Below are positions 16,028 to 24,959 of a DNA stretch of 64,000 nucleotides, in pieces (position 1 is the stretch's first letter; the number at the start of each line of letters is the position of its first letter). Source of the DNA: Candidatus Sulfuritelmatomonas gaucii (GTDB lineage Bacteria > Acidobacteriota > Terriglobia > Terriglobales > Acidobacteriaceae); contig OKRB01000002.1 in the NCBI GenBank assembly GCA_900290245.1, positions 12,463-76,462 of the forward strand, read 5' to 3'. The notes beneath the pieces were generated by a model. The model ran no database searches, was not told where the DNA came from, and saw nothing but the letters and a program-made list of their open reading frames with translations. A program made the translations under genes and the position numbers.

Positions 16028-16060
16028 GTTGTGCACCATTGGGATGAAAAGCTGCACAAC
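16028..16060. promoter_or_regulatory. Inverted repeat upstream of citrate synthase
   Basis: GTTGTGCA (16028-16035) and TGCACAAC (16053-16060) are perfect inverted arms 17 bp apart, in the divergent gap between gltA and the gene at 16279. This could be an operator pair or a hairpin. No promoter was assigned with confidence. Confidence 0.4.
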
Positions 16061-16278
16061 CCGGGCCGGTTCGATATATTCTCTGTAGATTCCCAGGAGG
16101 CGCGAGGGGCGTTCCGGTTTCGGGAGGCGCGAACCCCTCCGAATGACCGTCAACCATGGGGAGTTCCGGAACGAGTGAGACAAATTCCCCCCAATCTGGC
16201 GTCTAACCGGACAAGATGCCGAGATACCGCCAGGCGTGGTTCCTTTGAAGGGACCTGCCTGCCCAGGAAAGGTAACGA

Positions 16279-17109
16279 ATGAGCGACGAACTTGAAGAAG
16301 CACCCCGAACTTACTCCGGCGCCCTGCTGGCGGCAATTGCTGTCGCCCTTCTGGCTGCCATCGCCAGCCTCATATGGTGTTTTACGCTGGGCAGCCGGAT
16401 GAGCACCGCACAAGCGGAGCTGACCGACACACAGCAGCAAAACGCCAAGCTGGCCGCCGACCTGCGGGAGACCGAGGCGCGGCTCCAGGTGACCACCGAT
16501 GAGCTGGGCAAATCGCTGGGCCTGACGCAGAAGCAGTTGGACGAGCGGGCGCAGGCGATCATCCAGCGTGAGCAAGCCGACGAGCAGAAACTTGAAAGCG
16601 AACAGAAGCAGACCGCGCAGCAGGTCAGCCAGGTTTCCAGCGCCGTGACGAACGTGCAGTCGGATGTAGGCGGCGTGAAGACCGACCTCACCAAAACGCA
16701 AACCGATCTGGCGACAACCATCACCCAGCTCTCGCAAGTGCGCGGCGATTTGACCAATACAAACAGCGTGATTGCCCGCAATCATGACGAGCTGGTGCTG
16801 CTCGAACACAAGGGCGACCGCAATTACTACGAGTTCAGCCTGAGCAAGGGGCAGCGCAAACCCGTGGGCACGGTCAGCATGGAGCTTAGAAAGACCGACC
16901 AGAAGCGCAACAAGTTCACCCTTGACATCTTTGCCGACGACAAGGTGTATGAGAAGAAAGACCGGAACGTGAACGAGCCTTTGCAGTTTTACAGTGGCAA
17001 GGATCCCGCTCTCTACGAGATCGTAGTCAACAACATCAATTCAAGGAATGAGATTTCGGGCTATCTATCCACGCCCAAGGGCGCGCCGGCACCGGCTACT
17101 GCTCAGTAA
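16279..17109 (+). CDS. Membrane-anchored coiled-coil protein, unknown
   Basis: This 276-aa protein has one N-terminal membrane helix (about residues 14-36), then a long Gln/Ala-rich coiled coil (about 40-170, heptads such as TQTDLATTITQLSQVRGDL), and a C-terminal beta-rich domain of about 95 residues containing NYYEFSLSKGQRKPVGTVSM. The topology suggests a periplasmic domain held away from the membrane by the coil. No named family was recognised. It is convergent with, and overlaps by 14 bp, the next gene, and both are single-anchor envelope proteins. Confidence 0.75.
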   Translation: MSDELEEAPRTYSGALLAAIAVALLAAIASLIWCFTLGSRMSTAQAELTDTQQQNAKLAADLRETEARLQVTTDELGKSLGLTQKQLDERAQAIIQREQADEQKLESEQKQTAQQVSQVSSAVTNVQSDVGGVKTDLTKTQTDLATTITQLSQVRGDLTNTNSVIARNHDELVLLEHKGDRNYYEFSLSKGQRKPVGTVSMELRKTDQKRNKFTLDIFADDKVYEKKDRNVNEPLQFYSGKDPALYEIVVNNINSRNEISGYLSTPKGAPAPATAQ

Positions 17110-17707
17110 TTGCCACATGGGGCGCGACGGTGAGGTTGGGCTGGTACCGGAAGGTGAAGGTATAGTCCAGCTTTGTGTGCCCGTCCCACTCCTGCTTGGT
17201 CATGCGGAATGAGGAGACGAACGATGCCTCCAGGGTCTGGCCGGGCTGCAACGTGGTGTCGAGCGGTGAAAGGCCCTGGTCGTGCGGCACCGGAAGGTCG
17301 GGATAGGCGATAAAGATCCGGTCATAGTCAGTCTTGTTTGCCGCATAGCTGGAGTGGATGCCGTCACTGAGCGTGGCATTGGTCACCACGTTGGTGAGGA
17401 ATAGCGGGAAATTGCTCTGGTTGTGCAGCCTGACCTTGGTAAAGACCATCACCTGGTCAACCTCTTCCGTGGGCATCGGCGCGCCGTTGGCGTCGAAGCC
17501 TGACGTTTCAGTATGTTGCGGGTGCGCCCACACAGAAAGAATATCGGCGGTTGCGACCGGCGGCTTTTGTCCCAGAATCACGTAAAGCGCAATCGCGGCG
17601 GTGACCACCACGGTAGCGATGATCGTGGCCACGACCACATGACTGGTGCCTCTGGTCAGCTCCTCGCCGCGCGCTGCATCGTCCTGGTCTTGTTGCAATA
17701 GGCTCAT
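17096..17707 (-). CDS. Single-pass membrane protein, unknown
   Basis: A 203-aa protein with a short charged N-terminus, one membrane helix (about residues 24-46, VVVATIIATVVVTAAIALYV) and a periplasmic domain rich in beta-strand pattern (VMVFTKVRLHNQSNFPLFLT). The phrase pattern resembles the 11668-12336 protein (effects on 'networks of Asn/Ser' strands), but no homology can be claimed. Its last codons overlap the 3' end of the convergent gene. Confidence 0.7.
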   Translation of the reverse strand: MSLLQQDQDDAARGEELTRGTSHVVVATIIATVVVTAAIALYVILGQKPPVATADILSVWAHPQHTETSGFDANGAPMPTEEVDQVMVFTKVRLHNQSNFPLFLTNVVTNATLSDGIHSSYAANKTDYDRIFIAYPDLPVPHDQGLSPLDTTLQPGQTLEASFVSSFRMTKQEWDGHTKLDYTFTFRYQPNLTVAPHVAITEQ

Positions 17708-17793
17708 AGGCGTCCCAATCCTCGTTGCGCCCTTATCTTATCTCCAATTGCATGTCACAGGCCATGGCTTCCGTGGAGCGCAGTCCTGCCGCC

Positions 17794-19536
17794 TTATGCC
17801 CGTGGCCGCAGGCCGGCCAGAAAGCCCTTGGCATCTCGCGTATTCAGCACGTCTTCAGGAGTCAACCAGGCGCGGCGTAGTTGTCGCGCGCCGTATCCCA
17901 TCTTTCCCAGGTTTCGGCTGTCATGCGAATCCGACGACATGACAATCTTGCAGCCCAGCTCTTTCGCCAGCCGCAGGTCATGGTCATTCAGGTCAAGGCG
18001 CTCCGGCGCGGCATTGTGTTCCATGGCCACGCCCAGCTCCGCCGCGCGCCGCAGAATCGCACCCATATCCAGGGCGAAGGGTTCCCGGCGCAGCAGCAGG
18101 CGGCCCGTGGGATGGCCCAGAATCCGGACATTGGGATTCTCAATGGCCCTCATCACTCGCTGCGTCATCTCCTCGCGACTCTGATCAAAGCGCGAGTGGA
18201 TGCTGGCGATGACCACATCCATCTGCGCAAGGACTTCATCGGCCAGGGCGAGCGCCCCGTCGGCCAGAATGTCCACTTCGATGCCGGTAAAGATGCGAAT
18301 ACGACCTTTGATGGCACTGTCCACTTCGCGTACCTGCTTGATCTGCTCCAAAACGCGCTTTTCATCCAGACCGTTGGTGATGCCAATGAATTTCGAGTGG
18401 TCGGTGATGGCGATGTACTGGTAGCCGCAGGCGATGGCGGCCTCGGCCATTTCACCAATGGAATTGCGCCCGTCGCTGGCCGCGGTATGCATGTGCACGT
18501 CGCCGCGGATATCGCTGAGGGCGACAACGCGCGGCAGCTTGTGGTCCGCAGCGGCATCGATCTCGCCCAGGTTCTCGCGCATCTCCGGCGGCATCCAGTC
18601 CATCTTCAGGGCCGAGTAGATTTCTTCCTCGGTAGCCGCGGCCACGATGGACTCGTCGTCGAGCCGGGCCAAAGCCCACTCGTTCAGGGTGTAGCCCATC
18701 TTGAGCGCGCGCTGGCGCAGCACCACGTTATGGGCCTTCGATCCGGTGAAGTACTGTAGCGCGGCGCCGTAAGAGGCCGAAGGCAGCAGGCGCACGTCCA
18801 CCTGCATGCCCTGCGCGACGTGGAAGCTGACCTTGTTTTCGCCCTTGACGATGATGTCGTGGATGCCGGGATAGGCGGCGATATACTCTACCGCCGCGCC
18901 CGTCTTTTCAGGAGCGCAGGCGGGTCCGGTGGCCAGCAGGTCCAGATCGCCGATGGTTTCGCGCCCGCGCCGCAGCGAACCCGCCGGCGTCACCTTGTCG
19001 ATGCCCTTGAACTTCTTGAGGTAGGCGACGATGCGCTCCGCTTCCTCTTCGGCCACGTCGATACGGAAACGCCCGACGCTGCGGCGGTAATCCTCGATTC
19101 CCTTGCGCAGCTTCTCAATCTGCTTGTCGCCCATGCGCGGCAGGCCCTTCAGGCGGCCCGCGTCAATGGCCCCGGCAAGCTGGTCGACGGTGCCGATCTG
19201 CGCGGCATCCCACAGCAGGGTCACCGTCTTTGGGCCCATGCCCGGCAACTTCAGCAGCTCCAGGATGCCGACGCCGTATTTCGCCAGCAGCTCGTCGCGC
19301 TGGGGCAGCGTGCCCGTAGCGACGATTGCCTGCAGCTTGGCTGCCATGCTTTTGCCGATGCCGTCAATTTCCATCAGGCGCGCGGCGTCGTTCGCCGCTT
19401 CCACCAGGTCGACTGTGGTTTGCTCCGCAGCGTCGGCGGCGCGGCGGTAGCTGCGGACGCGAAAGCTGTCGGCGCCGTCGATCTCCATCAGGTCGGCTGT
19501 TTCCGCAAGCAGGCGGGCCATCGTTTTGTTGTCCAT
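17794..19536 (-). CDS. polX: DNA polymerase/3'-5' exonuclease PolX with PHP domain
   Basis: This 580-aa protein is a bacterial family X DNA polymerase. It has helix-hairpin-helix segments near residues 50-110 (DGIGKSMAAKL and LPGMGPKTV), a Pol beta-like nucleotidyltransferase core with AGSLRRGRETIGDLDLL, and a C-terminal PHP phosphoesterase domain starting near DIRGDVHMHTAASDG, with AITDHSKF and late SDSHDSR metal sites. It works in DNA repair gap filling and exonuclease proofreading. Length and order of domains are standard. The ATG has GGAGGG 7 nt upstream. Confidence 0.95.
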   Translation of the reverse strand: MDNKTMARLLAETADLMEIDGADSFRVRSYRRAADAAEQTTVDLVEAANDAARLMEIDGIGKSMAAKLQAIVATGTLPQRDELLAKYGVGILELLKLPGMGPKTVTLLWDAAQIGTVDQLAGAIDAGRLKGLPRMGDKQIEKLRKGIEDYRRSVGRFRIDVAEEEAERIVAYLKKFKGIDKVTPAGSLRRGRETIGDLDLLATGPACAPEKTGAAVEYIAAYPGIHDIIVKGENKVSFHVAQGMQVDVRLLPSASYGAALQYFTGSKAHNVVLRQRALKMGYTLNEWALARLDDESIVAAATEEEIYSALKMDWMPPEMRENLGEIDAAADHKLPRVVALSDIRGDVHMHTAASDGRNSIGEMAEAAIACGYQYIAITDHSKFIGITNGLDEKRVLEQIKQVREVDSAIKGRIRIFTGIEVDILADGALALADEVLAQMDVVIASIHSRFDQSREEMTQRVMRAIENPNVRILGHPTGRLLLRREPFALDMGAILRRAAELGVAMEHNAAPERLDLNDHDLRLAKELGCKIVMSSDSHDSRNLGKMGYGARQLRRAWLTPEDVLNTRDAKGFLAGLRPRA

Positions 19537-19851
19537 TGCCGGGCCCTCCGTCGGTGGTCGAGGGGTTCCAGAACTGTTTTACCGCAATGCCGGCAGGGCA
19601 GGCGGTCCTTTTCCTCAGGAAAAATGCCGTGCCAGACACAGCGCGGGCACGCTCAAAGCGCAAATGTTTGGAGAGCGGCCGCAATTCACGGCGCACCCGG
19701 TCAATGACGAGCCTGGCGGAGGGGGCGCAGAACGCGCTTAGCGCGACACGCTGCACTGTCACTGGAGTCTGTGATGGGAGGGACTTTCAGGGGCGCAGTT
19801 CCCCCGCCCGCCGGGCGGCGGTCTTGCAAGAACGCCCGGGCCTACAAGCGC
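19537..19851. other. Gap of 315 bases without a gene
   Basis: No convincing gene. The only structure seen is a GC-rich near-palindrome CCGCCCGCCGGGCGG near 19808, downstream of the leftward cold shock gene, which could help end that transcript, but no T-run accompanies it. Confidence 0.4.
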
Positions 19852-20085
19852 CTACGCGGCGCTGTGGGCGGCAGCATCCCGGAGACGGATTACGGCGTCC
19901 GCCTGCGGGCCTTTCTGGCCTTCGACTATGTCGAACTCAACTTCATCGCCTTCTTTGAGCGTTTTGTATCCGTCCAGTTGAATCGCTGAGTAGTGAACGA
20001 ATACATCAGGCCCGTCGTCGCGTCCGATGAATCCGTAGCCCTTGGCGTTGTTAAACCACTTGACCTTTCCCTTGTACTGAGCCAC
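19852..20085 (-). CDS. Cold shock domain protein
   Basis: This 77-aa single-domain cold shock protein binds single-stranded RNA/DNA and acts as an RNA chaperone. RNP1 is KGYGFIGRD and RNP2 is [12 protein letters not shown] start at 20085 (AAAGG 8-12 nt upstream) is chosen because the family begins [11 protein letters not shown]; the upstream in-frame ATG would add 20 basic residues. A strong hairpin lies ~31 nt upstream in the leader. Confidence 0.94.
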   Translation of the reverse strand: MAQYKGKVKWFNNAKGYGFIGRDDGPDVFVHYSAIQLDGYKTLKEGDEVEFDIVEGQKGPQADAVIRLRDAAAHSAA

Positions 20086-20115
20086 TGGATGTGCCTTTCT
20101 TTTCTCTTGCGAGGG

Positions 20116-20151
20116 AATACGGCGAGTCTTGAGGGGAATCCTCACCGTATT
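20116..20151 (-). promoter_or_regulatory. 5' UTR hairpin of the cold shock gene
   Basis: On the minus strand AATACGGTGAG and CTCGCCGTATT form an 11-bp stem (one G-U pair) around a 14-nt loop, ending about 31 nt before the GTG. This may act on mRNA stability or as a cold/heat-sensitive structure; that role is inferred only from csp leaders in general. Confidence 0.5.
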
Positions 20152-20278
20152 ACTTCAGACGCGGAGAATAGGGGAAAGGTTGGACCTGAGGCTGATTCAG
20201 TCGTGTGGTCCCACAAAGTGAAACGATTGTGCGCTTTGCGGACCGTAGGCTGTGGAAAACTCTAGCCGATTTTTACCA

Positions 20279-20923
20279 TTAATCCGTGGAACGTGAGCGA
20301 TGAAAGCGGTCGTAGAGCAGAACGCTCGTCAGCGTTTTGCCGTCCATGATTGCGCCTTTCTTGATCATCTTCAGCACCTCTGACAATCGGACCAGCCTCA
20401 GCTCGATCACTTCATCGTCCTCGGGTTCGGCCTCGCCGGCCTCGAGCCCTTCGGCGACAAAAACTTTCATCGCCTCGCCGAGAAAACCCGGGCTGGCGAA
20501 GTACTCGACCAGCGGGCGCCACTTCTTTGCCCGGTAGCCGGTTTCCTCGATGAGCTCGCGCTGCGCGGCGGCGAGCGGCTCCTCGCCCTCGTCGATCTTG
20601 CCGGCCGGCAGCTCCCACAAGTACTGGTTGGCGGCGTGACGGTACTGGCGCTCCATCACGATCCACGGGTCGCGCTTATGTTTTGCGTTGTCGAGGGCGA
20701 GAATCACCACGCTTCCGTTATGGCGAATCACATCCCGCTCGTTTTGCTGCCCTCCCGGCTCAATGATCTTGTCGTGGTACACACGGAAGAGCTTGCACTC
20801 GAACACGACTTTGGAGCTGAGGACTTTGGCCCGTTCCGTTGCCGCGCCGGAATTTGCAGGTTTCTTCGCCTTTGCCGGTTTGGCCTTCGCGGCTTTTCCC
20901 TTGTTTTTCGTGGGCATTTCCAC
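20279..20923 (-). CDS. Nudix hydrolase, ADP-ribose pyrophosphatase type
   Basis: This 214-aa protein has an exact Nudix box (GKIDEGEEPLAAAQREL then IEETGY) and upstream WELPAGK, as in ADP-ribose pyrophosphatases (NudF group), which clear ADP-ribose and similar nucleotide sugars. The first ~30 residues are a Lys/Ala-rich extension (KNKGKAAKAKPAKAKK), unusual for the family and possibly nucleic-acid binding or disordered. A second in-frame ATG at 20917 is equally possible. Confidence 0.88.
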   Translation of the reverse strand: MEMPTKNKGKAAKAKPAKAKKPANSGAATERAKVLSSKVVFECKLFRVYHDKIIEPGGQQNERDVIRHNGSVVILALDNAKHKRDPWIVMERQYRHAANQYLWELPAGKIDEGEEPLAAAQRELIEETGYRAKKWRPLVEYFASPGFLGEAMKVFVAEGLEAGEAEPEDDEVIELRLVRLSEVLKMIKKGAIMDGKTLTSVLLYDRFHRSRSTD

Positions 20924-21097
20924 TCCTGTTTGTTGGCGAGCGCTCGTTGAGCGTAATTCAAGACGAGTATACGCAGCGCGGCCCTCTTCGTTCGCCGCTT
21001 CTGCATCGTAGAGGGCTGCCGTGGCATCCTTAACTCAGCAGCAAATCAGGATTTTGCGCGTGCGCATCCACATCCTTTTGAGGCGGGCAAGCCGCAA

Positions 21098-22699
21098 GTG
21101 AACGAATTGTCGACCGCAGAGTGTTATCCCGTAACCGTGATGCCGGGGCAGAGCCGCCTCTTCGCCGATTTTTGCGCCGGTTCGCTGGGCGCGTTTCTGC
21201 CGTCGGATGGGCCGGACCCGAAGCGGCCTCCGCTTCCCGCGCACTGGCCGGAGCTGGTTCACCTCGTCGCGACGCAGAATCGGTTCGCGGCTCAGGAAGA
21301 TTCGGTTGCCGCTCTTGCCGGGGGCGCGGGAGCCATCCTGACGGGACAACAAGTGGGTCTGTTCGGCGGACCGCTGTTTTGTCCCTTCAAGGCGGCAACG
21401 GCGATCGCCAGGGCGCGCCAAGGCACTGCGCAAGGCAGACCACATGTGGTCATTTTCTGGCTTGCCACTGAAGACCACGACTTTGCCGAGATCAATCAAG
21501 TTGCCTTTCCTGCAAGCCGGGAGCTGGCCACGCTGAAGTACGAGGCCGCGCCGGAGTTCGCATTGGCGGCGGGTAGGATCGTTCTCGCTGACGCCATCAC
21601 GCCCCTGGTGGAGCGCGCTGCGGAACTGATGGGGCCGTCAGAAGCCACTGACATCCTGGTGGCCGCCTACAAGCCGGGCCGCACGTTCGCGCAGGCCTTC
21701 GGCGACTTTTACTCGAAGATCTTTGCGGCGCAGGGACTGCTCGTCGTCGATGCCGGCGGACGCGAGTTCCATCGGCTTGGGGCGACGGTGCTGCGGGCGG
21801 CGATCGAGCGCGCCGACGAGTTTCACGCTGCGCTGGTTGCGCGAGGCCAGGCCCTTGAAGCTGCCGGCTATCACGCGCAGGTTGCGGTTACGCCGCAGTC
21901 GAGCCTGCTGTTCCTGATCGACAACAAGACCGGAGCGCGCATCGCGCTGAAGCGCATGGCACCGAGCGCTGGCGAGCCCAATGGCCTCTGGCAGGCTGAC
22001 AGCCAGACCTACTCGACCGCGGATCTCTGCGGCATTCTCGACGCGGAGCCGGAGCGGATTTCGCCCGCGGCGCTGCTGCGGCCGGTGTTTCAGGACTTCC
22101 TGTTTTCGACGTCGGTGCAGGTCGGCGGCCCTGCGGAGATCGCCTACCTGGCGCAGTCCAACATATTGTTCGAGCGCATTCTCGGCCGCCAGACGCCTCC
22201 GCTGCCGCGCTTCTCGGCCACGCTCATTGAGCCCGCGATCGGCAAGCTGCTGCGCAAGCACGAGCTCGAGCTGGAGCAGGTTTTCGCCGAAGAGAATGCG
22301 GCGTCGCTGGCGCAACGGCTCGCTGCGCGTGCCATGCCCATTGAAACCAAGCAGCGCCTGGCCGCGGCGGGCAACGCGCTCGATGCCGAGCTGAACGCGC
22401 TGGTCGAATGGATGCAGTCGCAGGACAAGGGGCTGGGCCAGTCAGCCGAAACGGCAGCCGGAAAGATGCGCTACCAGATGAACCGCATGCGCACGCTGGC
22501 GGCCAACTTCCAGCTGCAGCGCGAGGCCACGCTCTCGCGGCACGCCGAAAGCATCTATCATGCGCTCTATCCCGGCGGCGTGTTGCAGGAGCGGGTGCAT
22601 GGCGGCGCATATTATTTCGCGCGCTATGGGCTGGAGCTGGCCGAGACGATCTGCGAGCAGGCGGCGCAGTGCGCCGGGCATACGGCGCTCTGGCTGTGA
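21098..22699 (+). CDS. bshC: Bacillithiol biosynthesis cysteine-adding enzyme
   Basis: This 533-aa protein matches BshC, the putative ligase joining cysteine to glucosaminyl-malate in the last step of bacillithiol synthesis. It shows ILTGQQVGLFGGPLF (about residue 84), FWLATEDHDFAEINQ and a long C-terminal helical region. A GTG start at 21098 fits the family N-terminus. No bshA or bshB is nearby, but the gene predicts bacillithiol as a main low-molecular-weight thiol. A heptamer array follows the stop by 4 nt. Confidence 0.9.
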   Translation: MNELSTAECYPVTVMPGQSRLFADFCAGSLGAFLPSDGPDPKRPPLPAHWPELVHLVATQNRFAAQEDSVAALAGGAGAILTGQQVGLFGGPLFCPFKAATAIARARQGTAQGRPHVVIFWLATEDHDFAEINQVAFPASRELATLKYEAAPEFALAAGRIVLADAITPLVERAAELMGPSEATDILVAAYKPGRTFAQAFGDFYSKIFAAQGLLVVDAGGREFHRLGATVLRAAIERADEFHAALVARGQALEAAGYHAQVAVTPQSSLLFLIDNKTGARIALKRMAPSAGEPNGLWQADSQTYSTADLCGILDAEPERISPAALLRPVFQDFLFSTSVQVGGPAEIAYLAQSNILFERILGRQTPPLPRFSATLIEPAIGKLLRKHELELEQVFAEENAASLAQRLAARAMPIETKQRLAAAGNALDAELNALVEWMQSQDKGLGQSAETAAGKMRYQMNRMRTLAANFQLQREATLSRHAESIYHALYPGGVLQERVHGGAYYFARYGLELAETICEQAAQCAGHTALWL

Positions 22700-23306
22700 C
22701 GAAAGCAGGGCAGAGGGATCAGGGGTATGCCGACATGCGATGTACACCTCTGATCCCCCTACCCCCTAGTCATTCCTGGGCTTAAGTGATTTTTTGGGGC
22801 GAGATGGGCAGTGGCTATCTCCTACAGATCACTGAAAGAAAAAGAGTTAGATCAAAAATCCTGATAAATGAAGCATTGAGCGGCGTCAGCGGAGTTTGCG
22901 GCGTTAGCGGAGCTAAAAAGCAGGCGAGGTATCCGGTATGGCTCCGGAATTCAGGGTCGCTCCATTGCCCTGCTACATCAGCTACTAAGACAAATGTAGA
23001 GATTTCGCAGAAATAATCTGCAAAGTGCGCGGGAGAAACATTGGGTTTGGCATGAAAGGGTTGAGGTGGGTTCGAGGCGGCGGAGTGCTTGACTTTCGCG
23101 AACGTGCCTGCCGCAGTAGATCGCTCCCAAGTCTCCGGATCCAACGGGCCAATCAGGAGTGATCCAGGCGATTGTGAATCCCAGGTCTCAGAAGCGAGAC
23201 CTGGGGCACCCCTTCTTTCACCCATTTTGCCTCTTGGGGAGCTGGGCCACCCGCCCGTTGACAAACCCGCGCCAAACCTCGATTCTGTACCCCTCGGAGG
23301 ACGACA
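22700..23306. other. Gap of 607 bases: repeats and hairpin, no gene
   Basis: At 22704-22770 is an inverted pair of heptamer-like arms (GAGGGATCAGGGGTA versus CTCTGATCCCCCTA). At 23180-23205 is a perfect 10-bp stem CCCAGGTCTC/GAGACCTGGG with a 6-nt loop, followed by GGCACCCC and, at ~23240, GGGCCACCCGCCC. No protein-coding signal was convincing in either strand. Confidence 0.6.
23180..23205. repeat. Perfect 10-bp hairpin beside GGCACCCC
   Basis: CCCAGGTCTC (23180-23189) and GAGACCTGGG (23196-23205) pair perfectly around AGAAGC. With the neighbouring GGCACCCC it resembles the element at 5483-5530. Confidence 0.65.
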
Positions 23307-23588
23307 TTGGCTACGCTGCACATCGAACACCCGATCACCGACTTCGCGACGTGGAAGGCAGCCTTCGACCAATTTGCAGGCAAGCGCGCAGACGCTGGGG
23401 TGACGGAGCATAGGATTCATCAACCGGTGGACGATCCGGCATATGTGGTCGTCCAGCTGGATTTTCCGACCGTGAAACAGGCGCAAGCCTTTCGAGAGTT
23501 TTTGGAGACGCGTGTGTGGGCGACGGCAGCGAACTCTCCCGGGTTGGCGGGGAATCCTCAAGCACGGGTGCTCGTGACTGCTGCGTGA
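23307..23588 (+). CDS. Small protein of unknown function, dimeric alpha-beta barrel-like
   Basis: This 93-aa protein starts at TTG 23307 behind a strong ribosome binding site (CGGAGG, 6 nt). The pattern VTDFATWKAAFDQFAG ... VVVQLDFPTVKQAQAFREFL resembles small ferredoxin-like (antibiotic monooxygenase/cyclase type) proteins that act as dimers, but no active-site residue can be named. It is a lone gene between two gene-free stretches. Confidence 0.7.
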   Translation: MATLHIEHPITDFATWKAAFDQFAGKRADAGVTEHRIHQPVDDPAYVVVQLDFPTVKQAQAFREFLETRVWATAANSPGLAGNPQARVLVTAA

Positions 23589-24186
23589 TCGGCGTGAGGC
23601 AGCTTTGGAGCTATTCCGCCAGTCCGTGCAAGCTCGAGGAAATGCGTTCGCAAGTGTTCAGCGTGTAGACCAGTTTTTCGTGTATGAATCCGCGCCGCTG
23701 ACGGGTACCGGAGCGGTCGGCTTGTGTTCCGCGATATGCAGGCAGCTCGGAATGTCAACTGTTGACTTCAGGGCGACACACTCTTTGACGTGTTTTTGGG
23801 CGTATTGTCGGCGACTCGGAATTAATGCCGATTTTGATTTTCGAAGGGCCAACGCAGATCCCCGTTCGACTTCGATCGCTGCGTGATCCCCACTCAGGAC
23901 AGGCTTTCGTCTCCATCGCTGCTCTCAGGGGCGTCAGGATGACGGCGCGTAGGAGAAACACGAATTGTGCTGAATTCGGCGTTATTGGCGTATCGTCGGC
24001 AACTCTGCTGATACTCAGCCAAGAGTCTGGCAAGGGGTCGGCCGTTCGCACAAGGAACGCGGATCTGCCGCTGCGATGGGGATACCGGATCACAGCCGCT
24101 TGCTGCGATTTTCTGATCCCCGACCCCCGAAAACTGAAAACTGATCTCTGGTCGTATAATTCCCGCGAGCTAAAACGAAGCTTCTC
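23589..24186. other. Gap of 598 bases: no gene, heptamer array near its end
   Basis: No reading frame with coding character. GGCGTATTGTCGGCGACTC near 23800 and GGCGTATCGTCGGCAACTC near 23988 form an imperfect direct repeat. At 24112-24147 is a heptamer array (CTGATCC, CCGACCC, CCGAAAA, CTGAAAA, CTGATCT), just before the promoter of the next gene. Confidence 0.5.
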
Positions 24187-24190
24187 ATGA
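24142..24190 (+). promoter_or_regulatory. Promoter/leader copy 1 (TATAAT)
   Basis: Contains a perfect -10 TATAAT (24155-24160) and runs to the start codon at 24187. It is the same as 24911-24959 at 45 of 49 positions. No good -35 box was seen, so an activator may be needed. Confidence 0.6.
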
Positions 24191-24891
24191 GGCATTTCTT
24201 TGTATTGCTGATCGCGGCATCGCTTACTGCCCCGGCCTCGCATGCACAGAACACTAAGCAGCATCCTTCATTCGAAATACTGACGCACCGTATGGATGTC
24301 GATGTAGATGGAGCGCCTGACGCTTACGGTCCGCCGGGCAAGCAGGCACTCGACACGCTTCTTGATGCGCATTACCTCAATCGCGCCGACAAACCAATCG
24401 TCGGTTATCTGATTGATGAGCACAATCGCCCGATTCTGCAGGGCCCAAACGATCCCTTCCCCGGCTATTACATTTCTCAGACCGCCTTCACCGATATTGC
24501 GAATCAAGATGAAAGGGATCCAAGGCGCTACGTCGACGCCCGCAAGATCAATTACGTCGTGCGCGGCAACGCGGCCCGGCGGCGCGGTGTAAAGGTGGGC
24601 GATTTCGTGTCTGTTTATTCGAAGCGCAGGCGCATGAGCGTGTTCGCTATCGTCGGAGATACAGGCAATCCCACCGGCGACGAAGGCTCGCTTCACTTAT
24701 TGCAGGATCTGGGATATCCGTTCCACGACGGCATCAGCGACTCAGTCGAAAAACCTGAGATCGTCATCCGGTTCTACCCAAAATCGAACCCAAAGCAGCA
24801 ATTCTTCTTTACCCAGGCCGAGCTGGACGAAGCAGCCACGAAACTTGGCCTGAGCCGGGATTTCGCCGGTGCTCCCATGACGAATCGATAA
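24187..24891 (+). CDS. Secreted protein, GH75 chitosanase-like
   Basis: A 234-aa protein with a signal peptide (about residues 1-20, ending SHAQ). The mature part has the order VDGAPDAYGP, YVDARKINYVV, GDFVSVYSK and AIVGDTGNPTGDEGSLHLLQ, which resembles the fungal-type chitosanase family GH75 (catalytic acids in the Asp-rich segment and near the GDTG turn). If so it would hydrolyse chitosan or related polymers outside the inner membrane. Assignment rests on motif resemblance. The gene shares its leader and signal peptide design with the esterase gene downstream. Confidence 0.65.
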   Translation: MRHFFVLLIAASLTAPASHAQNTKQHPSFEILTHRMDVDVDGAPDAYGPPGKQALDTLLDAHYLNRADKPIVGYLIDEHNRPILQGPNDPFPGYYISQTAFTDIANQDERDPRRYVDARKINYVVRGNAARRRGVKVGDFVSVYSKRRRMSVFAIVGDTGNPTGDEGSLHLLQDLGYPFHDGISDSVEKPEIVIRFYPKSNPKQQFFFTQAELDEAATKLGLSRDFAGAPMTNR

Positions 24892-24910
24892 AGAGATCGA
24901 GATCGACCCT

Positions 24911-24959
24911 TGATCCCTGGTCGTATAATTCCCGCGAACCAAAACGAGGCTTCTCATGA
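24911..24959 (+). promoter_or_regulatory. Promoter/leader copy 2 (TATAAT)
   Basis: TATAAT at 24924-24929, same layout as copy 1 with four mismatches in 49 bp, extending into the start codon at 24956. Confidence 0.6.

Noticed and set aside
23605-23886. 93-codon plus-strand frame in the gap after the small protein gene
   Set aside because: No ribosome binding site, no family pattern, Arg/Ser-rich translation.
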